Under the pieces are notes generated by a model. It saw nothing but the letters and a program-made list of their open reading frames with translations. It ran no database searches and was not told the DNA's origin. DNA of 64,000 nucleotides from the NCBI RefSeq assembly GCF_051020765.1, contig NC_134930.1:9672001-9736000 (forward strand), in the 5' to 3' direction. Below, piece by piece: positions 37,001 to 49,000 of the stretch. A program made the position numbers and the translations under genes. This DNA is from Lasioglossum baleicum. Lineage: Eukaryota; Arthropoda; Insecta; Hymenoptera; Halictidae. Position 1 is the first letter of the stretch; each line of letters opens with the position of its first letter.

Positions 37001-40000
37001 GAACAACATAAAACTGCTTGTACTAAAATGAAAATAATTAATTGCTTGAAATAATCACATGTTGTAATTATATTAGACTGCGGATTTTATGCATTTATGA
37101 CAAAAATGGGTACGTACAATTTAAAACAATGGAGATCTTAAAAAGATTTAAGGCCACCAGTGTATTAGTTTCACCTTAATAAGATTATTAAAAGAAGAAT
37201 TAAATTGTTATTTGACCCCTGTATTTTGCAATCAATGCAAACATTTTTTATTTTGCATAAAGATCCGCAGTCTAGTAATTATGCATATGTGATTTTCTTC
37301 GAAAGGTTCGTCAAGAATTTCTCGTAAAATCGTGTTTACTTGTCTATAGCATTGTCTGTATACAATAAAAATAATACGATCTATAGTATGTAAATAGATC
37401 GTAAATAACTCGAGATGTTGATGCGACCATAAAAAACACACGTAAAGAAAATACGGTCTAATTCAAGTTTGAACCGCGATTCACTTAAACCTCTCTAAAT
37501 ATAAAAGTAGTTAAGCTGCGCTCTTATCTCCGCCTACAATAAAATAATAAATTACCTGGAATAATTGACGAAACACTTACTCGCGATAACATCTGGGATA
37601 ACTCCAATAAATTAAATGGGAATGCGCCTAAGCCTGCCATAGAACTGGAGCGGTCCTTGAATCGTCCCCATACTGCGACCATACACACACACACACACAT
37701 ACACACAATAGAGCTACAGCGCTGAACGTGCAGCATGCAGCAAACAGTTCTCGAGATACGTAGTCAGTCAGCCGATGGCGCTCCGCGCGGCACCATCGAT
37801 CCGCGGTGTAGATCGCGATCTAACGTCCGTTATCTCTCGGTGTTGTAGTTTCTGTGTTTGTTTCAACTTTTCTCTCGTGTGCTATCCTACAAATGTGAAT
37901 CTACAAAGTCTCCATACAGTGTTTTTGTGTGATCTTTTTTATTTTCTTTTTGGATAACGTTCTGTGGAATTTTTTTCGGTATTATTTTGACACGTTTTTT
38001 GGTCCTACCACGAAGCTGGAGAGGTTAGTGTGCTTCTCGCGAGGTACTATCTCTGCTTTAAAAATTGCCATGGTTGACCTGAAACGGTTTCAAAGGTATT
38101 TTTCAAATTGTTTTCACATTTTTCTCTTTGAACGTTCGGAATGAATAGTGACAATAGTTTTCGCGACTTTTTCGAACTATTCTCTTGGAACCTTTAATAA
38201 CGAGGGAGGTTTGTCGTCAACATGAAGAATATTGAGATTGGTTAATTGTTTTTCCAGGTTGATTGTCGTATTTTTAGAATCGATTCGACCGAATTTCGTA
38301 TCTTTTGTCGTGCAGTACTTCGCAATTAATTTTCAAAGCGACAGAATTGATCGATGTATCCGCGCGATATGTCATTTTGTGTATGACAGATTGTTAATAT
38401 TTGTCAGCAAGTTTCAAGGTTAGAATCGGCGAGCGTTCGGCGTGACAAGCTTATATTGTATTATGAAAATGACGATACAGCATTCATTCAGGTTGTGCAC
38501 GATTTTTAATTAGTAGACTGCGGATTTTATGTATTTATAACAAAAATGGGCACGTACAATTTAAAACAGTGGACTTTAAAAATATTTAAGGCCACCAGTG
38601 TATTAGTTTCACCTTGATAAGGTAATTAAAAGAAGAATGAAATTTTTATTTGGCTCCTGTGTCTTACAATCAATGCAAACATTTTTTATTTTGCATAAAG
38701 TTGCGCAGTCTATTAATTAGACATCGTCTTTTTATATTTATATGACAGCGGTAAAGTAATACATACATATCTATTTAGAATTTGCGTGATTTTTATTGCC
38801 ATCCTTGGCCAGTGGTGCCCGCGTCTATTTTCATCCAGCAGTTTAGTATTTTAGAACCGAGAGCACTAAACTGACGAAATATCATTTTACGGACAGTGTT
38901 TATATTTTCCGCGATTGTTATTTCGATTCTTCAATGGCGACGTCAGGGTGCATCTTGACCCGGGGCTCAAATCGCCAAAAATTCATGCGCCGAAGTTGGA
39001 ATCGAACGTTTCGCGTCGTCCGAATGGGCTAAAAAATATTGAACGATGTTTATCTGAATGTTTAGCTCGCGACGCACGGGTTAGGTTATCTTGAAGTTCG
39101 AACGGAAGGTTTCGCGCCACAGCACAGGCAGAATTGGATCGAATCGAATCGCGTGTCGGTAAAAGTATTTTCGGTGGCGTTGAAAGAGCATTGTCCAATC
39201 GAGCCTCGTTCGAGCGATCCGCGTTCGAACAAGGTCGCTGAGGTTTACGAGCCGGTAACGATACACGCGACACGAAATTTATAACGGCCATTAAACCGTC
39301 TGAACTCTCGTCTTTAAATACAAGCCCTGCGCGTTCCACTTACACACCGACATTCGAGCCTCGAAATTTTTCGATTCCTCGCTCCAACATCTTCCCCGAT
39401 CCGTTGTTTTTCGTTCGTTAGAAACTAGTCGAACGTGGCCAGGTCTTTTCATCTGGAATCTAATCACGGGTCTCCCGAAAACCACCCTAGTGCGTTTAGG
39501 CTAGTTGCAATTGATTGTAATCACGCTCCTATTATTTTTATAAAGTAATCGAAATCGGACGCGTCAAGTAATTACGGCAGCCGCGAATTAATTTGTACAG
39601 GTTTGTACGTAGACGTGCCAACCAATCTCCCTTGATTTACGGCGCTAGCAATGAAAAATGGCGTTCAAGCGGGCGTTATTAATCGAAGGTAGAACAATTT
39701 TAATCGCGACACGTGACCGTTCAATCTGTGGAAACAATTTTCGCGCCGGAACAGTTATAACAGCGAAAGGTTAAAAAAGTCATCGTGAAATTATATTGAA
39801 TCGAGAGTCACGGAGAAAAAGAGAAAGAAAGAGAGGGAGAGAGAGAGAGAAAGAGAGAAAGGAGGTGGGTCAGTGAACCCGCGTACACGTAACAGGCAAC
39901 GCAAGACTTTGATCGATGCGTCGATCAAGATTCGCAAACCGGAGACTCAATTTCGATTTTTCACCGACTATTGCGACGAGTCCGAGATAACTTTTTTACG

Positions 40001-43000
40001 CAAGCTTGAATAGAACCTATTAAAAAGACTTAATATGTATTTCTTTCGATCGCTGGAAAATATTAAAAGCTTGAAGGAATAGAGAATCCCTGGTCTCCGA
40101 GAGGCTCGCCAGAAAAATTGAAAGTAAATAGGCGATCGTGGAAGCTGAAACGACTTCTCGATTTAAAATCCTCGTTGTATAATCGAGAGCTCGCAGCAGA
40201 AGAGGCTCGAGTCGATAAGAGCTTCCAAGAGAAACAGGAAACCCGTTTCTCTCGGGACCATCTACTCGCTTATACTTATTGTGCTAGCTGTACAAATTAA
40301 TTCGTAACTCTTCCGTTCGTGAATTGCTTAATGATTTACACACGATTCTCGTACACGTTCTTGTAACTATAAAAATTCCAATTGACTGAATATGTATTCA
40401 GTTTTCTGATAAATGTACAAACTCGGCGGTAATATAATATGTACACGGTTCTGGACGCAAGTGGAAAATTATTGAGACATTCGTGCGCGCGCGACAGAAA
40501 TCCTCTTCGGGGATTTGTCGGTGTTCTTGAGGAAGTTGCGAGGATTATCGGCGAAACTGCCACCATTTTCTCCCGGTTGAATCTCTTTTCCCTTTGTCGC
40601 TGGTGGATTATGGATACGCTGCGCCTCGGAGTAAGTTCGCAGGCCCTTCTGCTCGGAAATTATGGTTGCGGAGTTCCCGCACACGCGAGCTTTGTTTCGA
40701 CTTTGCTAGGACACCGTTCGAGCCGTAGCACATACATTGTATAATTTTCATGGGGCTTGCGTGTGTCATAGCTTTCGAAATTGGGATATTGTTAACAGGA
40801 TTTTTATCGAAGAGACTATTATATTAGACCAATGAGAGAAAATTCAATTGTTTTTGTTCGTTGAAAGGTAGTTTTTTCACTGTTTTATGGAAGAAAATCT
40901 TCTCCAGGGTACGATTTCTCGTGGCACCGATACTTTCATCAATCAAACCATAATCGCGCAAACAATAGCGTCAGCCGTAAGCCGCAAACCATGGTAGTTG
41001 GACCTAGGCACTATCATTGCGAATAATCCGTTGATCCGTGGAGTGAAAGGTGTGAAAGCGAGCACACAGCCTCTCGGCCTGAAAGGACAGTTTCAGACGT
41101 GGTCAGAGCTGGTGGATCTCGCTGGAAAAAGTTTCGAAATCGGGAAAGTTTCCTAGATCATTGCTCGCTCGTGTTTGTTCTCGCGTGTCTCCGATAAAAC
41201 TGTGTTCTATCTGGTTCGCGTGCTCTATCGACCGGGACAAAAGTAAACAAACGAAAAGCCACATGTACACGAAGAATGAAACGGAGAAAAGTCGCATGAC
41301 AGACCCATGACACGCGCATGGCCACGTGTGCTGGAATCTGTCGCGAGGAAGGGAAACAACCGGATTGCCGTAATCAAGAGAATCTGGACCTGGAGGAAAA
41401 TGGGCGGGAAAGTCGGGCTGATCTGCGGAAGCTGCTGGTCCGGCAAGTATAGTATGTGTCACGATGATTTTCACTCATTTTCAAAATCTTTCCTCGAATT
41501 TTTAATCCTTGCTAAATCGTACATCTTCTAACCAAAATTTCCTGAAAAGTTCTGTATAAGAATGTCTACGTATAATTTGAATTTTCATTAACATATTCCC
41601 TGGACCAATTTACGCCACCTCGATAAATTCAATTTTAGATAAAATCTCCATCCCCGATCGATATATTCAACTCCGAAGCACCGAACAATCGAATCGTCAA
41701 CTAAAATTTTCATTACAATATTTCCTCGCAAAAACGCCGACAGAATAATCGGATTTTAATCGAACGTTTCATTCAACCAATTAATTCAACCCGCATCGCG
41801 TTTAATATCGAATCAAATCTGCCGAGCAATATTTCTCTTCATAAAGCAGACTTGTTCATCAATCAAATCATATTTCCGGAACTAAAGAACGAAAAGCACA
41901 GAATAAACATCCTGTATATGTATACATAGACTCACGGCGCAGTGATTTCGAAAATGGAAGCGAAAAACTAGATCGCAACTACGACAACGCGCAGGTGCGT
42001 GTTATGACGAATGTAATCTTGGCACGCTGGGAAAATACACGGGGATCAAATGCAATCTTTGTCTCGATTACTTTTTCTATTTGCGATTGAACAGCGTATT
42101 TTTTTCTGGCGCGCTCGTGTTGCTGATCATTAGACTGCGGATCTTTATGCATTTGTAGGAGAGTTGAGTAGATGAAAGGTTCCATTAAAAAGTGTTCAGC
42201 CATGTACCATAGATTTTTCAAAATTATGCAATACATAATCACCGGTCGGTAATGTGTTAAAGAAGGAAATAGCATTCCATTTGTGGTTTCCATTTCTTGC
42301 AATTGTTAAGTATGCAGACGCTACCGTTTGTTACTCTTGACCCTCCCAGAGATATGTGTCGAAACAAAGAGCTCACTCAAAATCGGATCATAGAGGGGCT
42401 TCTTGCAAGCGATATAACTTCTAAGAATTAATTTCTAATCAGAAATAGCACGTGGCCCCACCATCGCTAGGTCCGATTTTGGGTACTGTATAAGGGCATG
42501 GATCCCTCCTATTAGTTGGGTTGATTCAAGTGAATACGCGCAGTACATATCGTTCCACGTCGAAAGTTACGTCAAGCAAGATCGGGTGCTAGTATCCTCA
42601 ATTATTTTCAACAATATATTACTTCTATTAATCTACTCGGAGTTCATTTCCATTAGGCATATTCATTTTCGATCTTCCAGTAGCTAGTATCCTATGACGA
42701 TACACCTTTGCCGCTCGAGGTGTATCTATTCAAATCAATAAGTTACGACACAGCGGAACCACAACCCTATCCTTTATAGTGGCGACCCGGTGGTGAGATA
42801 GACATCGGCTAGTCCACTCCTTTGTTCCCTCGAGGCGACCCGGTAGTGAAATAGACATTGGCTAGTCCTCGTGTACCCCTACAGTGGCGACCCGGTGGTG
42901 AAATAGACATCGGCTAGTCCACTTTTCCATATTCCACACACGAGGCGACCCGGTGGTGAGATAGACACCGGCTAGTCCACTCCTATGTTCCACACGAGGC

Positions 43001-46000
43001 GACTCAGTGGTGAAATAGACATTGGCTAGTCCTGCGTGTACTCTTCCTACCTAGACCCAAAATATCTCTAAATCCAAACTCCCCTCGGTTCCCGCATCGC
43101 TGCCTGAACCTCGGCTCGTAACACAATCGACGCAGACAATTTTTATTTTGCATAAAGATCAACAGTCTACTGATTAATAAAGGAGGTATTTTTCACGATC
43201 GTACTTTGTTGAAAATAGTAATTATTTTTCACGGCGCAGAGTTTCGATCAATTTCTACATTAAATAAATACAGTGTCCGCAAGATGGACAGGCTGTTGAA
43301 CAAGACTTTCTCACAAGTTACTGAACTGTCACCAATCAGTATATTAAGAACTTTCCTCATGACATTTGTGTCTAAGGCAGGGCCCGCTAGATAGCCTTAC
43401 TGATGAGTCCTCTAGCGGGTCTAGAACGAAACACTCCACCTTTGTTTTCCTCCAATAGAATAGCACCTGGCATCTTTGCAGATTTAAATCCGAATCGGAA
43501 ACGTTATCTGGTTCAAACCCGAATCATAACGTTTCATGCCTCACTCAGCTATATTTATTTAATGTAGAAATTGATCGAAACTGTGCGCCGTGAAAAATAA
43601 TTACTATAGTCTACTGATTATATTAACCCCTGTGAAGCTTGTTTCTTCGGGAACCATAATTCACGATGTTAAACAATTTCCAAGCGCGACCAACCGTCCG
43701 AGTTCTCGACGAATAATATGTGTCTGTAGATTCCAAAGTTAGAGAATCCAGTACACGGTGATCAGATCCACAAGGGGGATCATGGATTCGGCTTATGAAC
43801 CGTTAAGAAACGTGATTTTACATGGTCTAACAGGCCACGCGATGCAGAACCATTCTGGCCGAGGACTGGCAGCGAGTATACAGTATACAGTACTATACAG
43901 TATACCGTTACTCGCCTCTCGCGTTCCCTCCACGTTTCATTACATAATTCTCTCGTTGCGGGCCGCGGCTCGGCACCAGGTCCGATTTTTCGACACGGTA
44001 CCCTGAATACGGTCTCGAGTCGCGGTCCGGATTCCCGATGGATCCGCGAGAGTCGTTAGGCTGCTCCTTTTAAACTAGTTTCATGCGTGTCGTCCTTGTC
44101 CGACGTGTCACCAACTTCCTCTCTGAACAGCTGTGTTCCTCGAACTTTGACGAAGATCGCGAACTTCCAAAGTCGAGAGCAATTTCGTCTGAAGACGCGT
44201 CTAAATTTCATTCGATTTTCCTTTATTTTCCTCCAACATTTACCTGGATCTTGGATCCACATTTGTAATTACACTGTCCAACACCAAATTTGATTTCAAT
44301 ATACTGTTGGGTCCTTCTTATAGAGTTTTTTGCGCTGATTCCGAATCTGGTTTTAATTTTTATCCTATACGTCCAGTTTTTGAGAAAATGGAGTTTTAAA
44401 AAAAGACATATTTTTCAACTTTAAACAAATATTGCGATGTTATTATAAAAGATATTGAATTGTTGTTTACAGCAAAAGATTCTGTAGACTTTCCCGAATA
44501 CAGTGATATCCAATATTAATACATTATGATTGTTTAAACATGTTTAAAGAATGATTAAAGACGGAGATGCACCACTTTTGCACCAATTTTTGCGGATATT
44601 TTCGAATTTATCTCAAAAAATAAGGGTCCAGCGAAAAATTGAACTATACCACGCGAAAGAGCAGACTTTTATCTTGAGAACCCCCCCTGTGAAGTTTGCA
44701 TGGTCGACGTTTTTACCGAACCAGAAAGCAAAATATCTTCGCCCGACATGCGTTGACGCCAGTGGTGCTCTTCCACTAGCGCGGTCGTTCGTCGGGATAC
44801 GGCGCGGCGCGCTGCGGTGAAACGGCGCGTGGCTATAAGCGCGCAATTATGTCAGCTTACTTAAATGTAATATTTTATTAAATGTTATATTATTGTTATT
44901 TATTATTTATTAGTATATTTATTCTGTATAAATTATTTTTGTATTTTTTAATGTTAGTCTCTCGTTTATAGTATATTTAATACAAAAAATACCTTTTGTA
45001 ACAAAAAAATAATTTATTCACACACTACACTATTACACTATTTACAATGCTAATATATATGTGTACACTATTCAGATATAATACACTATATCGATTTAAT
45101 ATGGAGCAAACTATTTTAATTATATATTTAAGTCAATAAAAATAGTCCCGTTTATATTGTGTTTGGACTTATTTTACTCGGAAGAATCTCGAGCGTTCAT
45201 TGGCACTATAATTACAATACATAGATAAGACGACAATTACTGAAAATAAAATTTTTCAGTCACCGCATTGCAGACTTTCCTTACATTGTATGTATTCCGT
45301 TGTCCGTAGACCGTCATTTATTTCAAAATATGTATCGTGTTGGTTCTTAAGAAAACTGATGCCAGAGTTCAGTTTCGGCTTTGTGTTTGTTGAAATCAGT
45401 CGTGTGAAGCATTTCAAATCTGCATTGCTACGTATAAAACTTCATAAAAAACATTTATAGTTATTTATAGTATTTTAGTTGTTGTGTATATAATATATGT
45501 ATTTTAGTAGTGTATTATATCTGAATAGTGTACACATATATATTAGCATTGTAAATAGTGTAATAGTGTAGTGTGTGAATAAATTATTATTTTGTTACAA
45601 AAGGTATTTTTTGTATTAAATATACTATAAACGAGAGACTAACATTAAAAAATACATAAAATAGTTTATACAGAATAAATATACTAATAAATAATAAATA
45701 ACAATAGTATAACACATTTAATAAAATATTACATTTAAGTAACCTGACATAATTGCGCGCTTATAGCCACGCGCCGTTTCACCGCAGCGCGCCGCGCCGT
45801 ATCCCGACGAACGACCGCGCTAGTGGAAGAGCACCACTGGCGTCAACGCATGTCGGGCGAAGATATTTTGCTTTCTGGTTCGGTAAAAACGTCGACCATG
45901 CAAACTTCACAGGGGGGTTTCTCAAGATAAAAGTCTGCTCTTTCGCGTGGTATAGTTCAATTTTTCGCTGGACCCTTATTTTTTGAGATAAATTCGAAAA

Positions 46001-49000
46001 TATCCGCAAAAATTGGTGCAAAAGTGGTGCATCTCCGTCTTTAATCATTCTTTAAACATGTTTAAACAATCATAATGTATTAATATTGGATATCACTGTA
46101 TTCGGGAAAGTCTACAGAATCTTTTGCTGTAAACAACAATTCAATATCTTTTATAATAACATCGCAATATTTGTTTAAAGTTGAAAAATATGTCTTTTTT
46201 TAAAACTCCATTTTCTCAAAAACTGGACGTATAGGAAAAAAATTAAAACCAGATTCGGAATCAGCGCAAAAAACTCTATAAGAAGGACCCAACAGTATAT
46301 TGAAATCACAAAAAAAGTTGAAATTTGTTGGACAGTGTTATTAGACAGCGGATCTTTGTGCAAAATAACATTCTTTTGTCCTGATATTGTAGCAAACTGG
46401 AGTGAAATAGAAACTGATAAACTTCTAATGTTTTTACCGTTTTCAATTACACCAACTCGTTTTTGTCATAAATGCGTCAAATCCGCTGTCTAGTAATTAT
46501 CTTTTTCAAATCGTTTGTAGCCACCGAAGAAAATGTTTCAAACTTTGTAACCTGCACGACACAGGACAAACTCTATTAGCGACATCGTGTCGACCAATCA
46601 ATGGCCCAGGTCGCAGCTTCTATCAATTATGGATTAAAATCGGACAGCTGTGCATTGTTCGAAACGCGAGCGCACAAAGTGTAGCCGAATTTCGAAAGGC
46701 CGCGGGATATCGATGCAATTCGCGATATGGGATCGTGAACTGGGAAAGACAGAGAGAATGAGAAGTGAGTAGGGGTGTTAGGGGAAGGGGGAGCGTACAT
46801 ATAGGGGTGGTTAATAAATTGTTCGACGAGTGGTGGGGGTAGACAGCGAACGGTCGGCGTAATTAAACGAGAAACTAACGCGAGGACGATATTTCACCGT
46901 GCTCCATATTTATACTTGACTCGGAGAAATTTCGTGCGATTAGGGTGAACGTTCAGGGCATAGCCACCTCCCCCACCCTGCCACTTTATTTCCCCACCTA
47001 CCGGCGGGTTATAGTTCTGCGTTTAGCTTTACGAGGGCCGCGGTAATTAGCGGGAGTCACGTACAACGGAATTGTCTGGTTTCTTGATATTATATGCATG
47101 CGAAGCAATTATCCGGTACCGCTGATATACGTATGCCCCTCCCATTACCCCCCTCCACTTCACCACTGAAGAGAAAACTGGAGCAAAGTTCGAACAATCG
47201 TGGATGAAGTCGTTCTATTGTGGTATACGGTGTAAACACGTTTTGTTAACTGTCGACGTTCCGAGAGACAAGGAAGAATTGATTTGGTACGCGGGAGCCG
47301 GGGCAATTAAGCCACGCCCACTACGCGATCGATTCTCCTGAATATCTACGAAACCATTGGTGACAGAGAAAAATGTTTTGGACAAATGATTAGATTAGAC
47401 TACGGATGTTTCTGCAATTTTCAATATTTCTTGACAGATTATAAGGAAATGGTACAACAGGAAATTCCATTTCCATTTTCAAAATACGAATAAAAATCGT
47501 ACGAAATTCCGTTGAATTTATACCTCGGCCAATATACGCCATAAATGCTTAAAGATCCGCAGTCTTCAAACGACGAATGGTTTGAAGAGCTGTACGATTT
47601 GACGTAAGCCTTGTTCTCTATAAGTTGATAATGAGAAAAATCTCGTTGAATGTTCATCGATCGCGAAGAATAGAATCGGAGAGAAAGGATGATGCGCGTC
47701 GATTGTCGGTAGAAAAAGGCCGATTGAAAGGAGAGCATTGAAACGGGCAGCTCGATCGACGGATCACCTGTCGTTTGCGGACGAGAAATCGGCGCCGCGG
47801 AAAAAGATCGGGGATCCGAGTCTCGAGACTGGACCCGCCGCTCGGCAAAAACTGGACCCGAGCGTGGCCGGTCGCGCGCGGAGATTTCGTCTCGGATGGA
47901 ATTGTTTTTCTACCGCAGCAACTGGACCTGTAACGGGCGCTTTGACGTCTACGGACACGTTCCGACCGATCCTGTTCATTCTGAGATATGTACACAGAAC
48001 TTTCTTTCAGCGTTCGTTTCACCCTGCTGCAGCTATTCGGTATCGGTCGATACTCGTACGTATTACACATTTGTCAATAATGACGCAGATGTCTTGCGAA
48101 CCTTCTGTTGGCATACTTGCCACATTTTTCCGATTCAAACGTGAAGTTCTATCCAAATCGATTATCCTTAGCAATGGGGTCCAAGTTCTCGTAGTTAGTC
48201 TATTATGTAGAAGAAGATATTTCAGTTCCCTTTTCATGGAGAATGATTACCAAGGTCTACCGTTTTAGATCGAACAAATGTGATTCGTTGAATTTTTCAT
48301 TAGCGCCGACACCAACTGTTCCGTTTTTGGCTCCGCCAACTTCGCCAGTTATTCTACGAATATATCCCTCTTGAAACTGTCAGCGAACTCTTCCGAGGTT
48401 TGTCAAAATTTCAAGAGCGTCTCTTCTTGGAGACTCGAAAGTTCAACGAACTAAATTATTCGAGCTCTCCTGCGCTCTGGAGACTGCTGAGAAGAGGACT
48501 AGTCCAGACGAACGTGTCCGGAGAACTTCGAGAGAAAGAGAGAGGGAACTTTATAATGTTGAGAATTTTTGAAAAGTTGTTCGCTATTTTTCCACCGTGA
48601 TAATCGTCGGTAGGCTGTGGACCCTTACGACTGAAAACTATCCGAATTGCAACAAGTTCTTTCCTTCCCTGATCATTTTAATAGACTTTAATATCCTTGA
48701 ATTTTCTTCATCTTCCTACTGTTTTGAATTTCACTTGGTCGCCGTCAAACTCCGTTGAAGATACTGTCGTCGAGGGTGAGTATACCGTCTCGAAAGGCAG
48801 TCTAGGGCGGGGGGTTGACAACGAAGGGAGAATCCGCGGAACAGTTTCGCGCCGCGAGGCAATGGGTTAATGGATCGCGAAAAACAGAACAGAACTCGGA
48901 CGGCTTTTCGATTCACGGTGCTGGGCTGGGAACCGTGCCAAAATCACTGTTGCTCGGAGCCAGTCCTCCTGGCAGAGATTATGGCTCTCGGCCGTGAGCT

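Larger units (their letters stand above)
42131..43169. mobile_element. MITE of the GACTGCGGAT family, interrupted by a solo LTR
   Basis: Left end TA-GACTGCGGATCTTTATGC at 42131; right end TTTGCATAAAGATCAACAGTC-TA at 43169. Removing 42304-43123 and one copy of its 4-bp duplication restores a roughly 215-bp MITE like the others. Confidence 0.85.

Noticed and set aside
47738..48268. 176-codon plus-strand frame (STDHLSFADEKSAPRKK)
   Set aside because: The first part looks exon-like, but there is no ATG at its start and no convincing acceptor and donor with the phase needed between exons 10 and 11. It remains a candidate only if transcripts support it.
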